A stretch of DNA of 64,000 nt from Lophius americanus (taxonomy: Eukaryota; Chordata; Actinopteri; Lophiiformes; Lophiidae): positions 1,184,001 through 1,248,000 of the forward strand of contig JBBDHG010000125.1 in NCBI GenBank assembly GCA_037951165.1, read 5' to 3'. Position numbers and translations under genes: made by a program. How positions within the stretch are numbered: the stretch's first letter is position 1; every line of letters starts with the position of its first letter. The notes beneath the pieces are model-generated. The model searched no databases. It had not been told where the DNA came from and was given only the letters and a program-made list of their open reading frames with translations. Shown piece after piece: positions 51,225 to 62,010 of this stretch.

Positions 51225-53034
51225 TAACAGTCTTTGATCTCTATATTGTGGAATCTCTATATTATCTTTTAGTATGCGTGTAAGAAGCATGTAGGATATA
51301 AAATTTGATGTTTTTATTTGAATGTGCGTAAACGATCATCTGAAATGACAAAATTTCAGATGATCATTTATCACATGGCACCTGGCAGATCTCTCAAACT
51401 GCTGCTTAAAATCTGAAATTTACTTCACTTCAACCATCATCAAACCAGATTGAATGCCGAATTAAACATCCATCCATTTTCATTGTCTTATGTGGGGGCT
51501 GCTCACAGATGCAGAAGACTAAAAAAGGGCAACGTCAAGGTCTTCACCTTATATCTAAGACTTAGCCCAGCCACCCCTTTGAAGGAAGCTAATTTATGCT
51601 ACTTGTATCCATTACCTCATTCTTTCAGTCTCTAGAGCTCATGATCATAGGTGAAGGTTGGAACACAGATAAAAATGAGAGCTTTGCCTTACAACTCTTA
51701 TATATCCACTCTTACTGTCCTTGATATTTATATCAAATAAACATTCATTCATTCATAGTGAATGATAATCATTTAAGAAAAAAGAAGAATTAATTTAGGC
51801 ATAAAAACACCCCTTCAAAAACTAGTTAAATTTGTATTTTGACCTGTTTGAGAAGAAACAAACAACGTCGGCTCAGAGTGAGAGTCACACCATCAGGTCA
51901 TGAGTGTCTCATTTTGTCAGTGCTGAGACATATACTTTCTCAAAATCCAACAACAATCTTCAATTCAGCCCACAGACACGGGACACAAGAGTCCCAGTTG
52001 TAACACAGTAAGTCTTTTCATAGAGCGAGAAGGAAAATCCAGAATGTAGAGGGTCTCCTGGGAAACTGCCTGGATCCGCATGGCGAAGCTGTACGTTGGT
52101 AAAATCTACAGTATGGCTGAACTCAAAGGCCCTTTCATGGCCTAGAACAGAAGAGGCTTCAGCAGGAAAAGCTGCAGTGCTGGTGGTGCAACTGGAAGGG
52201 AAGGCATTCGGAATTGTGGGAAAGGAAAGACAGGAAGTGATGGGGTCAAAGTCCATTTAAAAGCTGGGAAAAAACTGGATGAATTCTGTGGGAAGATCAA
52301 CCCGCCAAGTAAAAATATGGCTGCCACTGATTACTGCCTTCCTTTTGATTGATTACACACAAATATAATCCTAAGGTTACGATCGTAACTTTAGGATTGG
52401 GATAATTTATATAATTTCACCGAGCTCAAGATTTGACCAAATGGCTGAAAATGATTAGAAGAGTAAACGACTGGTACAGATGATAAAGACTTGTCTGTGT
52501 ATAAACAAATAGACTTCTTTTTTCAGTGGTGGATGTTTCACCTCTAATCCAAGAAGCTTTCTTTTAAAAACTTTTTGATGATTCATTGTTGAGTAATTAA
52601 GTAAATTGGTTGGATCGCCCAGGATAAGAATATCAATACATTTTTGATTTTTATGGAGTGCTTTTCAAAATAGTCACAGATGAAAATGAAATGGAATAGA
52701 AGTTGTCTTTTACTGATCAAGTTGTATTTATTTTTTATTAAATGTGATGTTTGTTTATGTTTTCTCTTTTGCATCCTGATTGATTTAATTTTTTTAGTTT
52801 GTTTTTTAACCATAAATCAAGCCCAAAATCCAAACATATTTAATTATATTTTATTTTATATAAGGAGAATGAATGAAGAATAACTAAACAAATATTTTAT
52901 TTATTTTGGTTAAATTACCATATATTTTAGCAAATATATAAACAAAATTAATAAATAGCAAAGAAACAATTATATCTGTAAAATGTAGTTCCATTTCTTA
53001 TGCATGTGGCCTTATTATTTGTCCATTATCACTA

Positions 53035-53040
<6 letters not shown>

Positions 53041-53085
<45 letters not shown>
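53041..53085. repeat. (TCTA)n microsatellite
   Basis: Eleven uninterrupted TCTA units, seen directly. Confidence 0.95.
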
Positions 53086-53334
53086 TATTTGATTATTATT
53101 CACTTTTTATTTTAATTATAACAATTTACTCTGGTAGTAACAAGGATGGCTGACTGGCTGGTATTTTCCAATGTGATTCTAACATATTCTACATTCTCAC
53201 CACAGAAATGACTTTCTAAGAAAGCAAATAAATTTACCGTCCGACACATAAATTTAATTTAATTAATTACATTTAATTGCACATAACGTTTAATTTTAAT
53301 TTTATTTATTTTAATTTATTTTTTAATTGCACAT

Positions 53335-53452
53335 AACACGATGTTATTCTTACTCTGTGTTATTCTTACTCTGTAACATGCTCTGCTGCTGTAATATTGC
53401 AATCTCCCCATTGTGGGACTAATAAAGGCTATCTATCTATCTATCTATCTAT
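53335..53452 (+). repeat. LINE 3' end with (CTAT)n tail
   Basis: The sequence contains ttattcttactctgt twice in tandem, then gctctgctgctgtaatattg, ccattgtgggactaataaag and a CTAT-repeat tail. This is the usual 3' end of a fish L2-like LINE or its SINE partner. Confidence 0.65.
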
Positions 53453-54865
53453 AAACCTTGTGGGCAGTGAGCGCTGCAGATCCATATAAACCCCTTTAAA
53501 ACCTAAAAAAGTGCTTAAACTTTGATTCACATTAGAAAAAATCTCATCAAATAGGCTGCAGGAGAAGGTAGATATGACCCACTGTACAAAATGTCTCATA
53601 TCAAAAGCAGAATAACTAATCTGTGAAGAAATAGAGAAATAATCATATAAAAAATAGACATATAATACTTATGATTATGTTAGATGTAATATATTTTGCT
53701 GATTACTTACACAAAGAGTTTTTTGATGATTTCTTTTTTAGATTCCAGTAGTTAAAACGTTAAACCCTAACCCATTCACATGATGAATTCATGTATTATT
53801 TATAATCCAGCAGTAGAAAACTTTCTCTACAACCATCTGTCTGAAATATTTCTGTCTTGATTTAATGCTACTGGTTCAGAGGGCACCAGTCCCAGAGAAA
53901 TGCTGATGACTTGGTGTTCCTTTTGGAACAGTAAATGCTTGGTGGCTTTGAGAGAAGTGTGTCAAATTTGACCTTTATGGTCCCCTATGGATGAATCGTG
54001 ATTTGTTTTGGGCATTCCAATTTATTCATTCTTGTTTGGTGACCAAACTTACAAAACCAATGTCAGTATCATCAGCCTCCGCTTCTGTTTTTAGCTATTT
54101 AGCAAAGTTTACCACAACAAAATGCTATTACATTTGACTTTATAATGTGGATGGGAAGTCAACAGGTTGTATCGCACTGGGAACCAGGTCATGCTGACAT
54201 CATACCTCCTTCTTCATGGTTGACTTTCTTCATTAGTTACTTGTCTGTTTGGTCATCTTATGAGCTTTATGACTTATGTGTTCTGTTATGAATGATATGC
54301 ATTGATGGGTAAACCACTGGATCCTCTTTTCCACATGATAATGTCCCTTCATTTAGGTTTGAAATCAGCTGATGGTGGGAAAACAGGCAATGAAGCAAAA
54401 ATAAACCACAAAAGTAAGGAGCCTGTTTTTTAAATGTAAGGAGTAGAAAGTTCAGAAATGTGTGGAGATTAAGTAAAAATGGTCACGAAAAATAAATACA
54501 ATGTTAAATAAAGATACTTAAGTTAATTAAAGATACCCAAAGACCTTACTTATGTATGGTAACAAAGTATTTGTACTACTATTACTTCCCAACTCTGACT
54601 TTCATGTTCCATCAGGCCTTTTTTGTAAAGCAAGCTTATCAAATACGCCAGTCTTTTTCCCATTAGGGTGACTTATTATTGCTTCAAAGGTTCCATGAAG
54701 CAAGATCAACATAATTTATACTCAGTAACTATGGTTACTAATGAAGAAAAATGGCCTGCTCCAGGGTAGAATAACTGTCGGGCCAACTATCAATGTAACT
54801 GTCAAGGTAACCGTCAGGCCAGCTGTTACATTAACTGTCAGGCTAGCTGGAACAGATTATTGAAC

Positions 54866-54871
54866 TTTATT
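54866..54871 (-). terminator. candidate eva1b polyadenylation signal
   Basis: TTTATT on the + strand (AATAAA on the - strand) is the first canonical hexamer downstream of the eva1b stop; I scanned 54872-55910 and found none closer. If it is used, the 3'UTR is about 1.05 kb and includes the minisatellite and hairpins. Confidence 0.45.
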
Positions 54872-55114
54872 AAACCACAGTCAAAAATATTAGTGTTCAT
54901 ACATTACTGCTGACAGATGACATATGCTTGTGCCTACTGACGTTGATTGAAAGCTATTGTTTCCTGATTTCTCAAAATGTCTTAAAAATGCTCATATGTT
55001 GATCAGGCTAATCAAAACATTTCACAAGGGCATGACCTGATCTCCCCTGGCGAGCTCAGTTTTTGGACCATGGAAACTGTCTGGTTAACTGTCACGGTAA
55101 TCCCTATGATAAAT

Positions 55115-55151
55115 GTCACGCTAACTGTCATGGCGTGACAGTTAGCGTGAC
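55115..55151. repeat. perfect 16-bp hairpin, 5-nt loop
   Basis: GTCACGCTAACTGTCA, a tggcg loop, and its exact reverse complement. The arms are built from the minisatellite unit. Confidence 0.95.
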
Positions 55152-55194
55152 CATAATAGTTTTCCTGAAAGCTATTTCAGGAAAACTATTATGG
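55151..55194. repeat. perfect 20-bp hairpin, 4-nt loop
   Basis: ccataatagttttcctgaaa, a gcta loop, and the exact reverse complement. It abuts the previous hairpin and shares its last base. The arms are unrelated to the 12-bp unit. Confidence 0.95.
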
Positions 55195-55910
55195 TAATAG
55201 TACATTTCATTGTAACTGTCAGTCTGTCTGTCAGGCTGTTATGAAAGGAATAATCTTTCTCAGTCTAACTGTAAGTGTAGCTTTTAGCCTAGCTGTCATG
55301 ATAACTGTCAGGCCAATTGTCAAGCTATATGTTAGGTAACTCTCAGGCTAACAATGAAGCTAACTGTCACGCTAACTGTCAAGCTAACGGTCAAGCTAAC
55401 GGTCAAGCTAAAAGTTATGGCATCTGTCAGGTTATTTTTTATGTTAACTGTCGGGCTAACTGCTATGGTAACAGTCAGTCTAACATATATGCTGCTTCCG
55501 TCTGACCTGGATGTAAATCTGTTGTTATGATTTCTCCAAATGTCTTCAAAAATGCTCATGTGTAGATCAGGAAAATTTCAAAAATTTCTAAATAGCATGA
55601 CCCTGAACTCTCCTTGTGAACTCAGTTTTTGGACCTTGGTATTTCTGAAACCCTGCGTTTGGTTGTGCCTGTTGTCTGTTCACCAGTTGTCTTTCCTGAG
55701 ACCACCTCGGTATGTTCTAAGCCCTGCAGACCAGGAATTCCCAAGAAGACCACTTAATGATATTCACGTCACCTATCAGTGGTTATAATGATATGGCTAA
55801 TCAATGTAAGCCTAATGAAGAAATTGGTGGTAGATAAAAATCAAGGTGAAAATTTCCTCCATCCGGCGGTCTGTGCTTTTCCAGTCGGTAAAGTGGACCT
55901 AGTCAGTCTA

Positions 55911-56329
55911 CTAGTGGTAATTGACCCGTCCGATAGTCCCGGTCCCGGTGACCAGGATGTCTGGCTGCCCGTTCCTCCAGATCTCCCTGACAATTCTTTC
56001 TCTTTCCTCCAAACGTCTGGCCTTCTCGAGTTCCTCAGCAGAAGCAAACACGTTCACGCTCCTCAGCGTGCCGTTAGACGGGCTGCTTCGACCGCTCCTG
56101 GGCCCTGTGGTCACCCTGGGGATCTCCGCATCCCCTCCATCCTCCTCTGTGATGCTCTCGTCATCCTCTTCCTCGCTGGACTCCTTCAGCTGCCTTCTCT
56201 CGGGGGAAGGGGTAGGTTTGCGATGGCGGGATGTCCTGCAGACGATGCTGAGCACCATAAGGCACAAGGCCATGAGTAGGCCGAAGCAGACGCCCATCAT
56301 GAAGTAGAGGGCGAAGCTCTCTGGATTAT
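55911..56329 (-). CDS. eva1b: eva1b coding exon 2
   Basis: The acceptor is ttctcacacag on the - strand. It encodes the membrane segment, acidic linker and C-terminal signature, ending VNYH and TAG at 55913-55911. Confidence 0.94.
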
Positions 56330-56537
56330 CTGTGTGAGAATATAATCATAATGTTCAAAACATTTTACTGACAGAACGAATAATTCATCTCTTTGTAATA
56401 AAGATAATGTGACTCCTGAGGATTTGGTCTGAACCTCGGATCTGGGGACCACAGTTGTAGACACACATACCCTTGATATGGGCTAAGGTGGCCATGCTGC
56501 TACTGAGCAGCTCCATGTCTCTCTTAACAGGCTCCAT
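55911..56537 (-). CDS. eva1b: EVA1 homolog B (FAM176B), single-pass membrane protein
   Basis: Two coding exons on the - strand, 56537-56471 and 56329-55911, join in phase (AAG G plus AT) to give 161 residues; human EVA1B is 165. The protein starts MEPVKRDMELLSSSMATLAH, followed by a hydrophobic segment (about residues 28-52, ALYFMMGVCFGLLMALCLMV). There is then a Ser/Glu/Asp-rich cytoplasmic part (SSEEEDDESITEEDGGD), the family signature NVFASAEELEKARRLEERER with IVREIWRNGQPD, and the end GTIGRVNYH. The FAM176 family includes EVA1A/TMEM166, linked to autophagy and apoptosis; EVA1B itself is poorly characterised. It is convergent with thrap3. The ba or bb fish paralogue is unresolved. Confidence 0.94.
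56471..56537 (-). CDS. eva1b: eva1b coding exon 1
   Basis: The ATG is at 56537-56535 and the exon ends ATCAAGG before gtatgtgt. The exon itself probably begins at 56590 after the acceptor tctgttgtttgcag, so at least one non-coding exon lies further upstream. It encodes the conserved RDMELLSSS segment. Confidence 0.9.
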
Positions 56538-56546
56538 CCTCTGGCT

Positions 56547-56573
56547 TCAAACATCCACCACCTCCAGGAACAT
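56547..56573 (-). promoter_or_regulatory. short upstream ORF in the eva1b 5'UTR
   Basis: An 8-codon frame (MFLEVVDV, stop) on the - strand ends 9 bases before the eva1b ATG, within the same exon. uORFs this close to a start often reduce translation. The effect here is inference. Confidence 0.5.
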
Positions 56574-58069
56574 CTTGTTCACTGAAATATCTGCAAACAA
56601 CAGATCCTGCCACGAAAACACAAACAGATTACACAATGAAAGGAAATTAGGCAAAAGGTTACACAATACCCAAATCACCAGTTAGAAATATCTAGATGTT
56701 CTACCTTTAGCAGCATCAGCTGCTACCAACTCCTTCTGATAACTGGAGATTAACCTCCGACATCATTGTGTCCGGCCCACCATTTCAGAACTGCTTTAGT
56801 TCATTGGAGGGTTTGTGAGCATTAACGGACCGCTTTAGCTTCCACCACGGAATCTCAATGGTGGCCAGGTACTGACTTTAACTAAACCAAACCTGAAATC
56901 TTATTCCTTTTGATTTTCAGAGGTGGACTGCATATGAGTGACCTTCGACTCACAAACTGATGACCTGACATTCTCTGTCAGAATTATCTCTGACCCCTGA
57001 AATGAGAGAAGCTGGCAGTTCTTTGGATTTTTTTTTTGTTGAATATTTTGTGACTGCCTGCATGGAGACTTTGCTGTTCTCTCTTGGAAGGTCAGTCAGT
57101 CCGGAGAAGGTTCACTATTTTTCCAGGTCTTCTCCATGTATGTGACTCTCTCTGGATCTTTGGCGTCCCAGAACCTTAGAAATAACTTTAGTATCCTTCC
57201 CAGACTGATGGATTTCAGTCACCTTCTGGTATTTCTTTTGTATTTGTCATAGTGTGCTACGGGTGAGACCTTTGCGCTAACTTCCTGCTTCTGAAAACGG
57301 TCTATTGAAGTGATGTGGTGATTGAACAGGTCTGGGCGGCTCTAGTCAAGCTGGAACCAGTTATTCATTCAGTTTAGGCTTTTTTTGGATTTAGGTTTGA
57401 ATTGGGGAAAATACGTTTTCCTAAAGGCCCCTTTGATATTACCTATAACCTTCTTGGTTCAATACGTACAATTGTCATTGAAAAACTATATTGTGTGTTT
57501 AGTCAGGATGTCTTTGTTTGATATTAAAATGTAGGTTGATTTTTTAATAGCTCTGTATATGCATTCATTTTTGAACAAAAGTAATATCCTTTGATGAAGT
57601 AGAAATTGCTGTTGAGAGCTTATCCAAAAGATATCAAAAGCCTGAAAAAATGTTCTCCACCCATCGTTTCTGCGTTCAAAACTTTGGTCAAATGTCAGCA
57701 GGCACAGTGCTTCTCATGACTTTTACACTCACTACATTTTATATTTGTGACATTGGCGCCTGGGGATGAGTGAGCAGGCTAAGCTTCCCCTCCTAGTATC
57801 CATTAAAATGTTTTATGTTCTTCTTTTCCCCCTGAAAAAGTGACATGACCGATTTTACATGTGGCTTGAACTTTGAATCTCCATTCCACTGGGAGAAACT
57901 TTGGCTATGAAGTGTTATTATAAGCATGTTTTCATCCCCCAAGCTTTTGCCTCTAATTTATGTCGAATCTTTATTTCCTCCTTGGTTCTAAGTGTTTGTA
58001 GCATGCGTTGAAATAACCTTCCGATCACTTGCATGTAAACAAGGGTGAGGCCCTTTCATACCTGAAGCT

Positions 58070-59200
58070 CACGTCATGAGGAACCTCACATGATAAATTT
58101 CCCAATTTTCAAATGACAATCTGTCTCCACATCCTGTTGCCAGCAGGTGGGGCTATCGTTGTAACCGAATATTGTCATATGGACGTCTTCAAGGCGGGAA
58201 TCTTATCCAACATGGACATTTTTTGGGACCAGTTGGACAAGCGGAAAGTGACGTTATGAGCCCCATGTTTTAATGACAAAATTCATTCTGCCATGGATTT
58301 TTAAGTTATGGATAAACCTATCATAACTTTTCATTCTCAATTCTTTTAGTTGATTTTAATCAAATTTTATGTTGATCGGGTCGAATCTCTGGGACGAGTT
58401 CTGTAAAGTACAACACACATCATTTTGAAAAAAGAAATCATGCAAAATTCAAAATGGCGGAACTCAGTGGAGTGTAGTTCAACGCTTCAAGAGGTATTTT
58501 GTAGATCATACAAAATTACAGACGCACCAAACATACACCGTACATATATATGCACCATGTTTAATATTTTTACGTGCCACACATATGCCAGGGGCTACTA
58601 TGTTGAATTACTGTTGTTGGCAGTGTAGAGCCATTTTCCCCATGACCCTTCCTCAAGCCAATAACCAATAACTCGGCTAGTGACGTTTGACATGTGTAGC
58701 AACTTTGGTAAATTTTTGTGCCTGTATAAACTCTCAGTGACAATTTCCTGTTTGGCTGAAATTTGCCACATGGCAGCAGCAACGTCATTGGATGATAACA
58801 CACATTCTTCACAAAAAGCATCTACAGCTTGTCATGGCCTCTTCACCAAATTTGACCTATCGGGCGAGTAGAGGTTTAATATCGGGCATGTACAAAAAAC
58901 TTACTTTCCTGTTTCCACTAGGGGGCACTATGGTTTCATTAGTTGATTTTTTTTCATGCAGACACATTAAAACTTAGGGTTTTGATAACTTTTGATGCTT
59001 ATGGTCTTAACATGTTAGACTCAGGTCTAAATTCTGGAAGGGGGGATTTGAAACTGTGAAAACACCAAAAAAAGCCCCCTGAAAATCGAAAATCTCTTCA
59101 AAATGACAAACTCGTTGTTAGGTTTACGCCATCATTCACAGAGTTTCATGAGTTTTCAAACATGATAAAGCCCCGAAGAAGGAAAAATAATAGTGTTAAT
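58070..59200. repeat. long dispersed fish repeat (ggtggggctat family)
   Basis: The phrases ccagcaggtggggctatcgt, cactagggggcactatgg, gagtttcatgagttttcaaa and aaggaaaaataata are typical of a common, non-coding interspersed repeat of fish genomes. There may be more than one tandem copy. The family name is not certain. Confidence 0.55.
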
Positions 59201-60177
59201 AGTGCTAAGTACCTAATAAAGCTGATTGAGGCACGGTGACCTCAGATAACATTCATATAATCGTCCATTTGTAGAATTTAATTGGATGTTACGTTCTAAG
59301 GTGCGCATCACTGCACACGACTTATGACTTCCTGTAAGAATAAAATGTTTTAATACGTTATTCATTCTAGACTATTTTCAAGACTGCCAACTGTTGTGGC
59401 TGTTGTTTTAATTTTTTTAAAATAATTTTTCATGAATGAGTTATTCTATGCTAGAGTCACTGTATTAAACCCTAATAGTCTAGCTCTGTGGGTTCCTGAC
59501 TTAAACTGTTTATGTTGTAGTGCCACCTGAGTGGAACAATCTAAATGTCTCATCTGTCTGGGATCCTGTGTGTTTGTTTTTGCCAGGTATAAAATGTTAT
59601 CCGGATGGCCTCCTCACACATGGCCACACATGACCGAGGAACTTCCAGAATCTCCTTCCCCTGTGTGTTGGTCTAATCATTTGCAAATGCTTGCTTCTCA
59701 ATATAACTTACTTAAGCCTAACCTATATAAGACATTTTGCTACTCTTATCACTTTATTAAAACATTCCAGAAACACCAACATACTGATGTTTATCAGCTT
59801 TTGTGCTTGCCATGCTCAAACTCAGTGTGTGTATATCTTTACATATCCAGATATAGACATATTCTTTTGGATTGGCAAATTAAAATGTACGGTATCATCA
59901 ATTTAAAGCACTTCTTCAGGTGGAGAATACAAATGTTTACTTCCCTGTCCATGTGGAGAAATGTTGCTTAAAGTCTTACTCGTCTGAGCCTGATATTCTT
60001 TCATGATTTTTCTTGCCAGTACGGACATGAAAGAAGTCTTAACTTTCACAAATACTGTCCTTAAAAATCTTAAATTTAAATTCTTCACCGAAACCCTGAA
60101 TGCCTTCTCAGCAATTGGACATTGATATTTCACAAGATAATTTAACCTGCTGGTGTGAAGATCCAGAAAATCTACTT

Positions 60178-60450
60178 ACAATAACTTTGCATTAGGATCA
60201 AATCTCAAAGTGCTATTCTATGCTATATATTCAGTACAAGCACAGAGGACAAAAGTGTGAAATTATTTCTCTGCCTTTGAGCCATCCTTGAGCAACTGTG
60301 GCGCCGCGAATTGCTCAGGGAGCCAATTGGGCTTCACGGTCCTGCTCAAGGACCCTTCAACATTTAGACTGCAGCGGCAGCACTGGGATCGTAATGCCAG
60401 TCTTCAGGCTGGGTGACGACTACTCTACCCCCTGACGGACTGTGTGTACA
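60178..60450. repeat. dispersed fish repeat (gctcaaggacccttcaacat)
   Basis: tcaaatctcaaagtgctatt near 60200 is related to 6478-6605. It is followed by gagccatccttgagcaactg, gctcaaggacccttcaacat and actactctaccccctgac. The last phrases belong to an abundant fish repeat also represented at 35385-35560. Confidence 0.65.
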
Positions 60451-61119
60451 GCCACCCCCTCTCCAGATACACACAGATAAAACTTAACTCTCTTTGGAGC
60501 AACTTTCTACTCAGGAATAATAGTTTTCAAATATGTTTAGTACTCTGGGTGAACTGAGAGAGGGACACAGAGGTTCAGGCCCAGATGAACCCACAGTTAC
60601 AGTACGGATTGATGTAAACATGGTGACAGATATTTCCCACTCCTTCTATTCCCTGTCGTAACAACAACAATGTGCGTGGGAGGCGAATGTTTTCTTTCTC
60701 TCCGGGGAGAACCGAATCATGCCCTGCTCCAATCACAGCCACTAGTTGCTGGACTTGCTCTCCCACCCTGATCTTTATCCTGATGATTCTCAGCAGAGCC
60801 TGGATTCTCTTAAAGGCTTTCCTTTTTATTTTCTTTGGCATGCAATTACAGCCATAGGCTACGTCCACCGACTCATGGGAACTGGGGTCTCAACCGACGC
60901 TACTTTCTGCTAAGCGTTTAACTCGCAAACTGCACTCTCAATTTCAGGGCCCCAGACCTGAACAACATAAGTGGGCAATTTGGTTTTCGGTTCAGCTAGT
61001 GTAAAGCGAAACATGTTTGTTTTAATTTACAGGGGACTTTGTTTGTACACATTATCTATCAGGGTTTTTTTCAAACTTGTAGCATTTAACAAAATGCAAG
61101 CAACACCGTATTACCAGGT

Positions 61120-62010
61120 CTTTGAACAAATAGTTTAGCATGTTGGGATATATTTGTTTTTGTTGTGTTTTTGTGGATGAAAGTTAGATGAGAAGACTGA
61201 AGCTCATCCCTGTAAGCTAAATATGATGCTACAACCCTGCAGCTAATTAGCCAAGCTCAGGAAAAGTAGCTTTTCTCTGCCCAGAGGTAAGAATTAGAAA
61301 GAAAAAGCCAAATAAAAGCTCATTAAAAAAAAGAAAAAGTTTTCACATGTACTACACAAACAAAAATCTGTTTTCCATCTAAATATGTCTCGCAACAGTC
61401 GCTGGAATTACTTAACCAAATAGGTTAACGCAATAAAAAAATCTAAATCTGCATTCACTATTTTTAAATTTTCACAAAGCCATATTTTTTATTATATTAA
61501 GATATGAGCTTGAAAGGTGTTTTTTGAATTCAAAAGAACTGATCTTAATTGTAAGAAATATACTCAATCGTTTTCAAGCTGAGTTAACCTCATTTAGCAT
61601 GCAGCTAGCTTAGCTTAGCTAAAGACTGACATAAGAGGAAAACAGCTGGTTTCATTCTGATGAAAGAGTAAACTACATTTTATTCTTCTTGTGAATTAAA
61701 ACCATCATATGTTAATTAGTTACTGTTTTTTTCCCGATTAGATTAGATTTCTAGCTGAGTTAGCTACATCCAGCGTGCAGCTAACTTTGCTAAGCTAGTG
61801 GCTGACACAAAAGGAAAACTGCCAGCTTGATTCTGATTCTGATGATTCAATTAATCTGTTGTTTTTTTTTTACAAACCTTTACATGTTTATCAGTGAGTT
61901 AGAGGTGCTGGCTAGTTGATTTTGTGTCCAAATGAACTTTTTTCTCCTGTCCCTGTATCTGAGCAAAGCTAAGTTAGCTAGCTATACGCTATCACTTTAT
62001 ATTTAGAGAA
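61120..62010. repeat. dispersed fish repeat with agctaagctta motifs
   Basis: About three diverged units contain strings such as gcagctagcttagcttagct, gcagctaactttgctaagct and aagctaagttagctagctat, each followed by a gacataagaggaaaacagct-like phrase. This fits a common fish interspersed repeat present in several copies and both orientations. Confidence 0.6.

Larger units (their letters stand above)
49150..54850. other. intergenic region between thrap3 and eva1b
   Basis: AT-rich DNA without a supported gene. It holds a Tc1-like element (50480-51224) and LINE-tail and TCTA microsatellite sequence (53041-53452). A 98-codon - strand open frame at 51960-52256 has no recognisable domain. SH3D21, which lies between THRAP3 and EVA1B in human, was looked for and not seen. 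Confidence 0.65.
54770..55500. repeat. degenerate 12-bp minisatellite (taactgtcaggc)
   Basis: Many diverged copies of a unit close to taactgtcaggc recur at about 12-base steps. The best-ordered part is 55340-55420 (gctaactgtcacgctaactg, tcaagctaacggtcaagcta). The array is split by a non-repetitive block (54855-55075) that itself has a diverged copy after the array (55505-55640). The whole lies in the presumed eva1b 3'UTR or just beyond it. Confidence 0.8.

Noticed and set aside
51960..52256. 98-codon minus strand open frame
   Set aside because: No splice context, domain or family resemblance. It is probably part of a dispersed repeat or chance.
53041..53085. Regular spaced repeats considered as CRISPR
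   Set aside because: A simple TCTA tetranucleotide without spacers, in a vertebrate genome.
55317..55505. Open frame with repeated NCQANGQA peptides
   Set aside because: It is a direct by-product of the 12-bp (multiple of three) minisatellite, with no start context or conservation.
55921..56307. 128-codon + strand open frame opposite eva1b
   Set aside because: It is the antisense of the Ser/Glu-rich eva1b exon, and the minus strand product is a clear family member.
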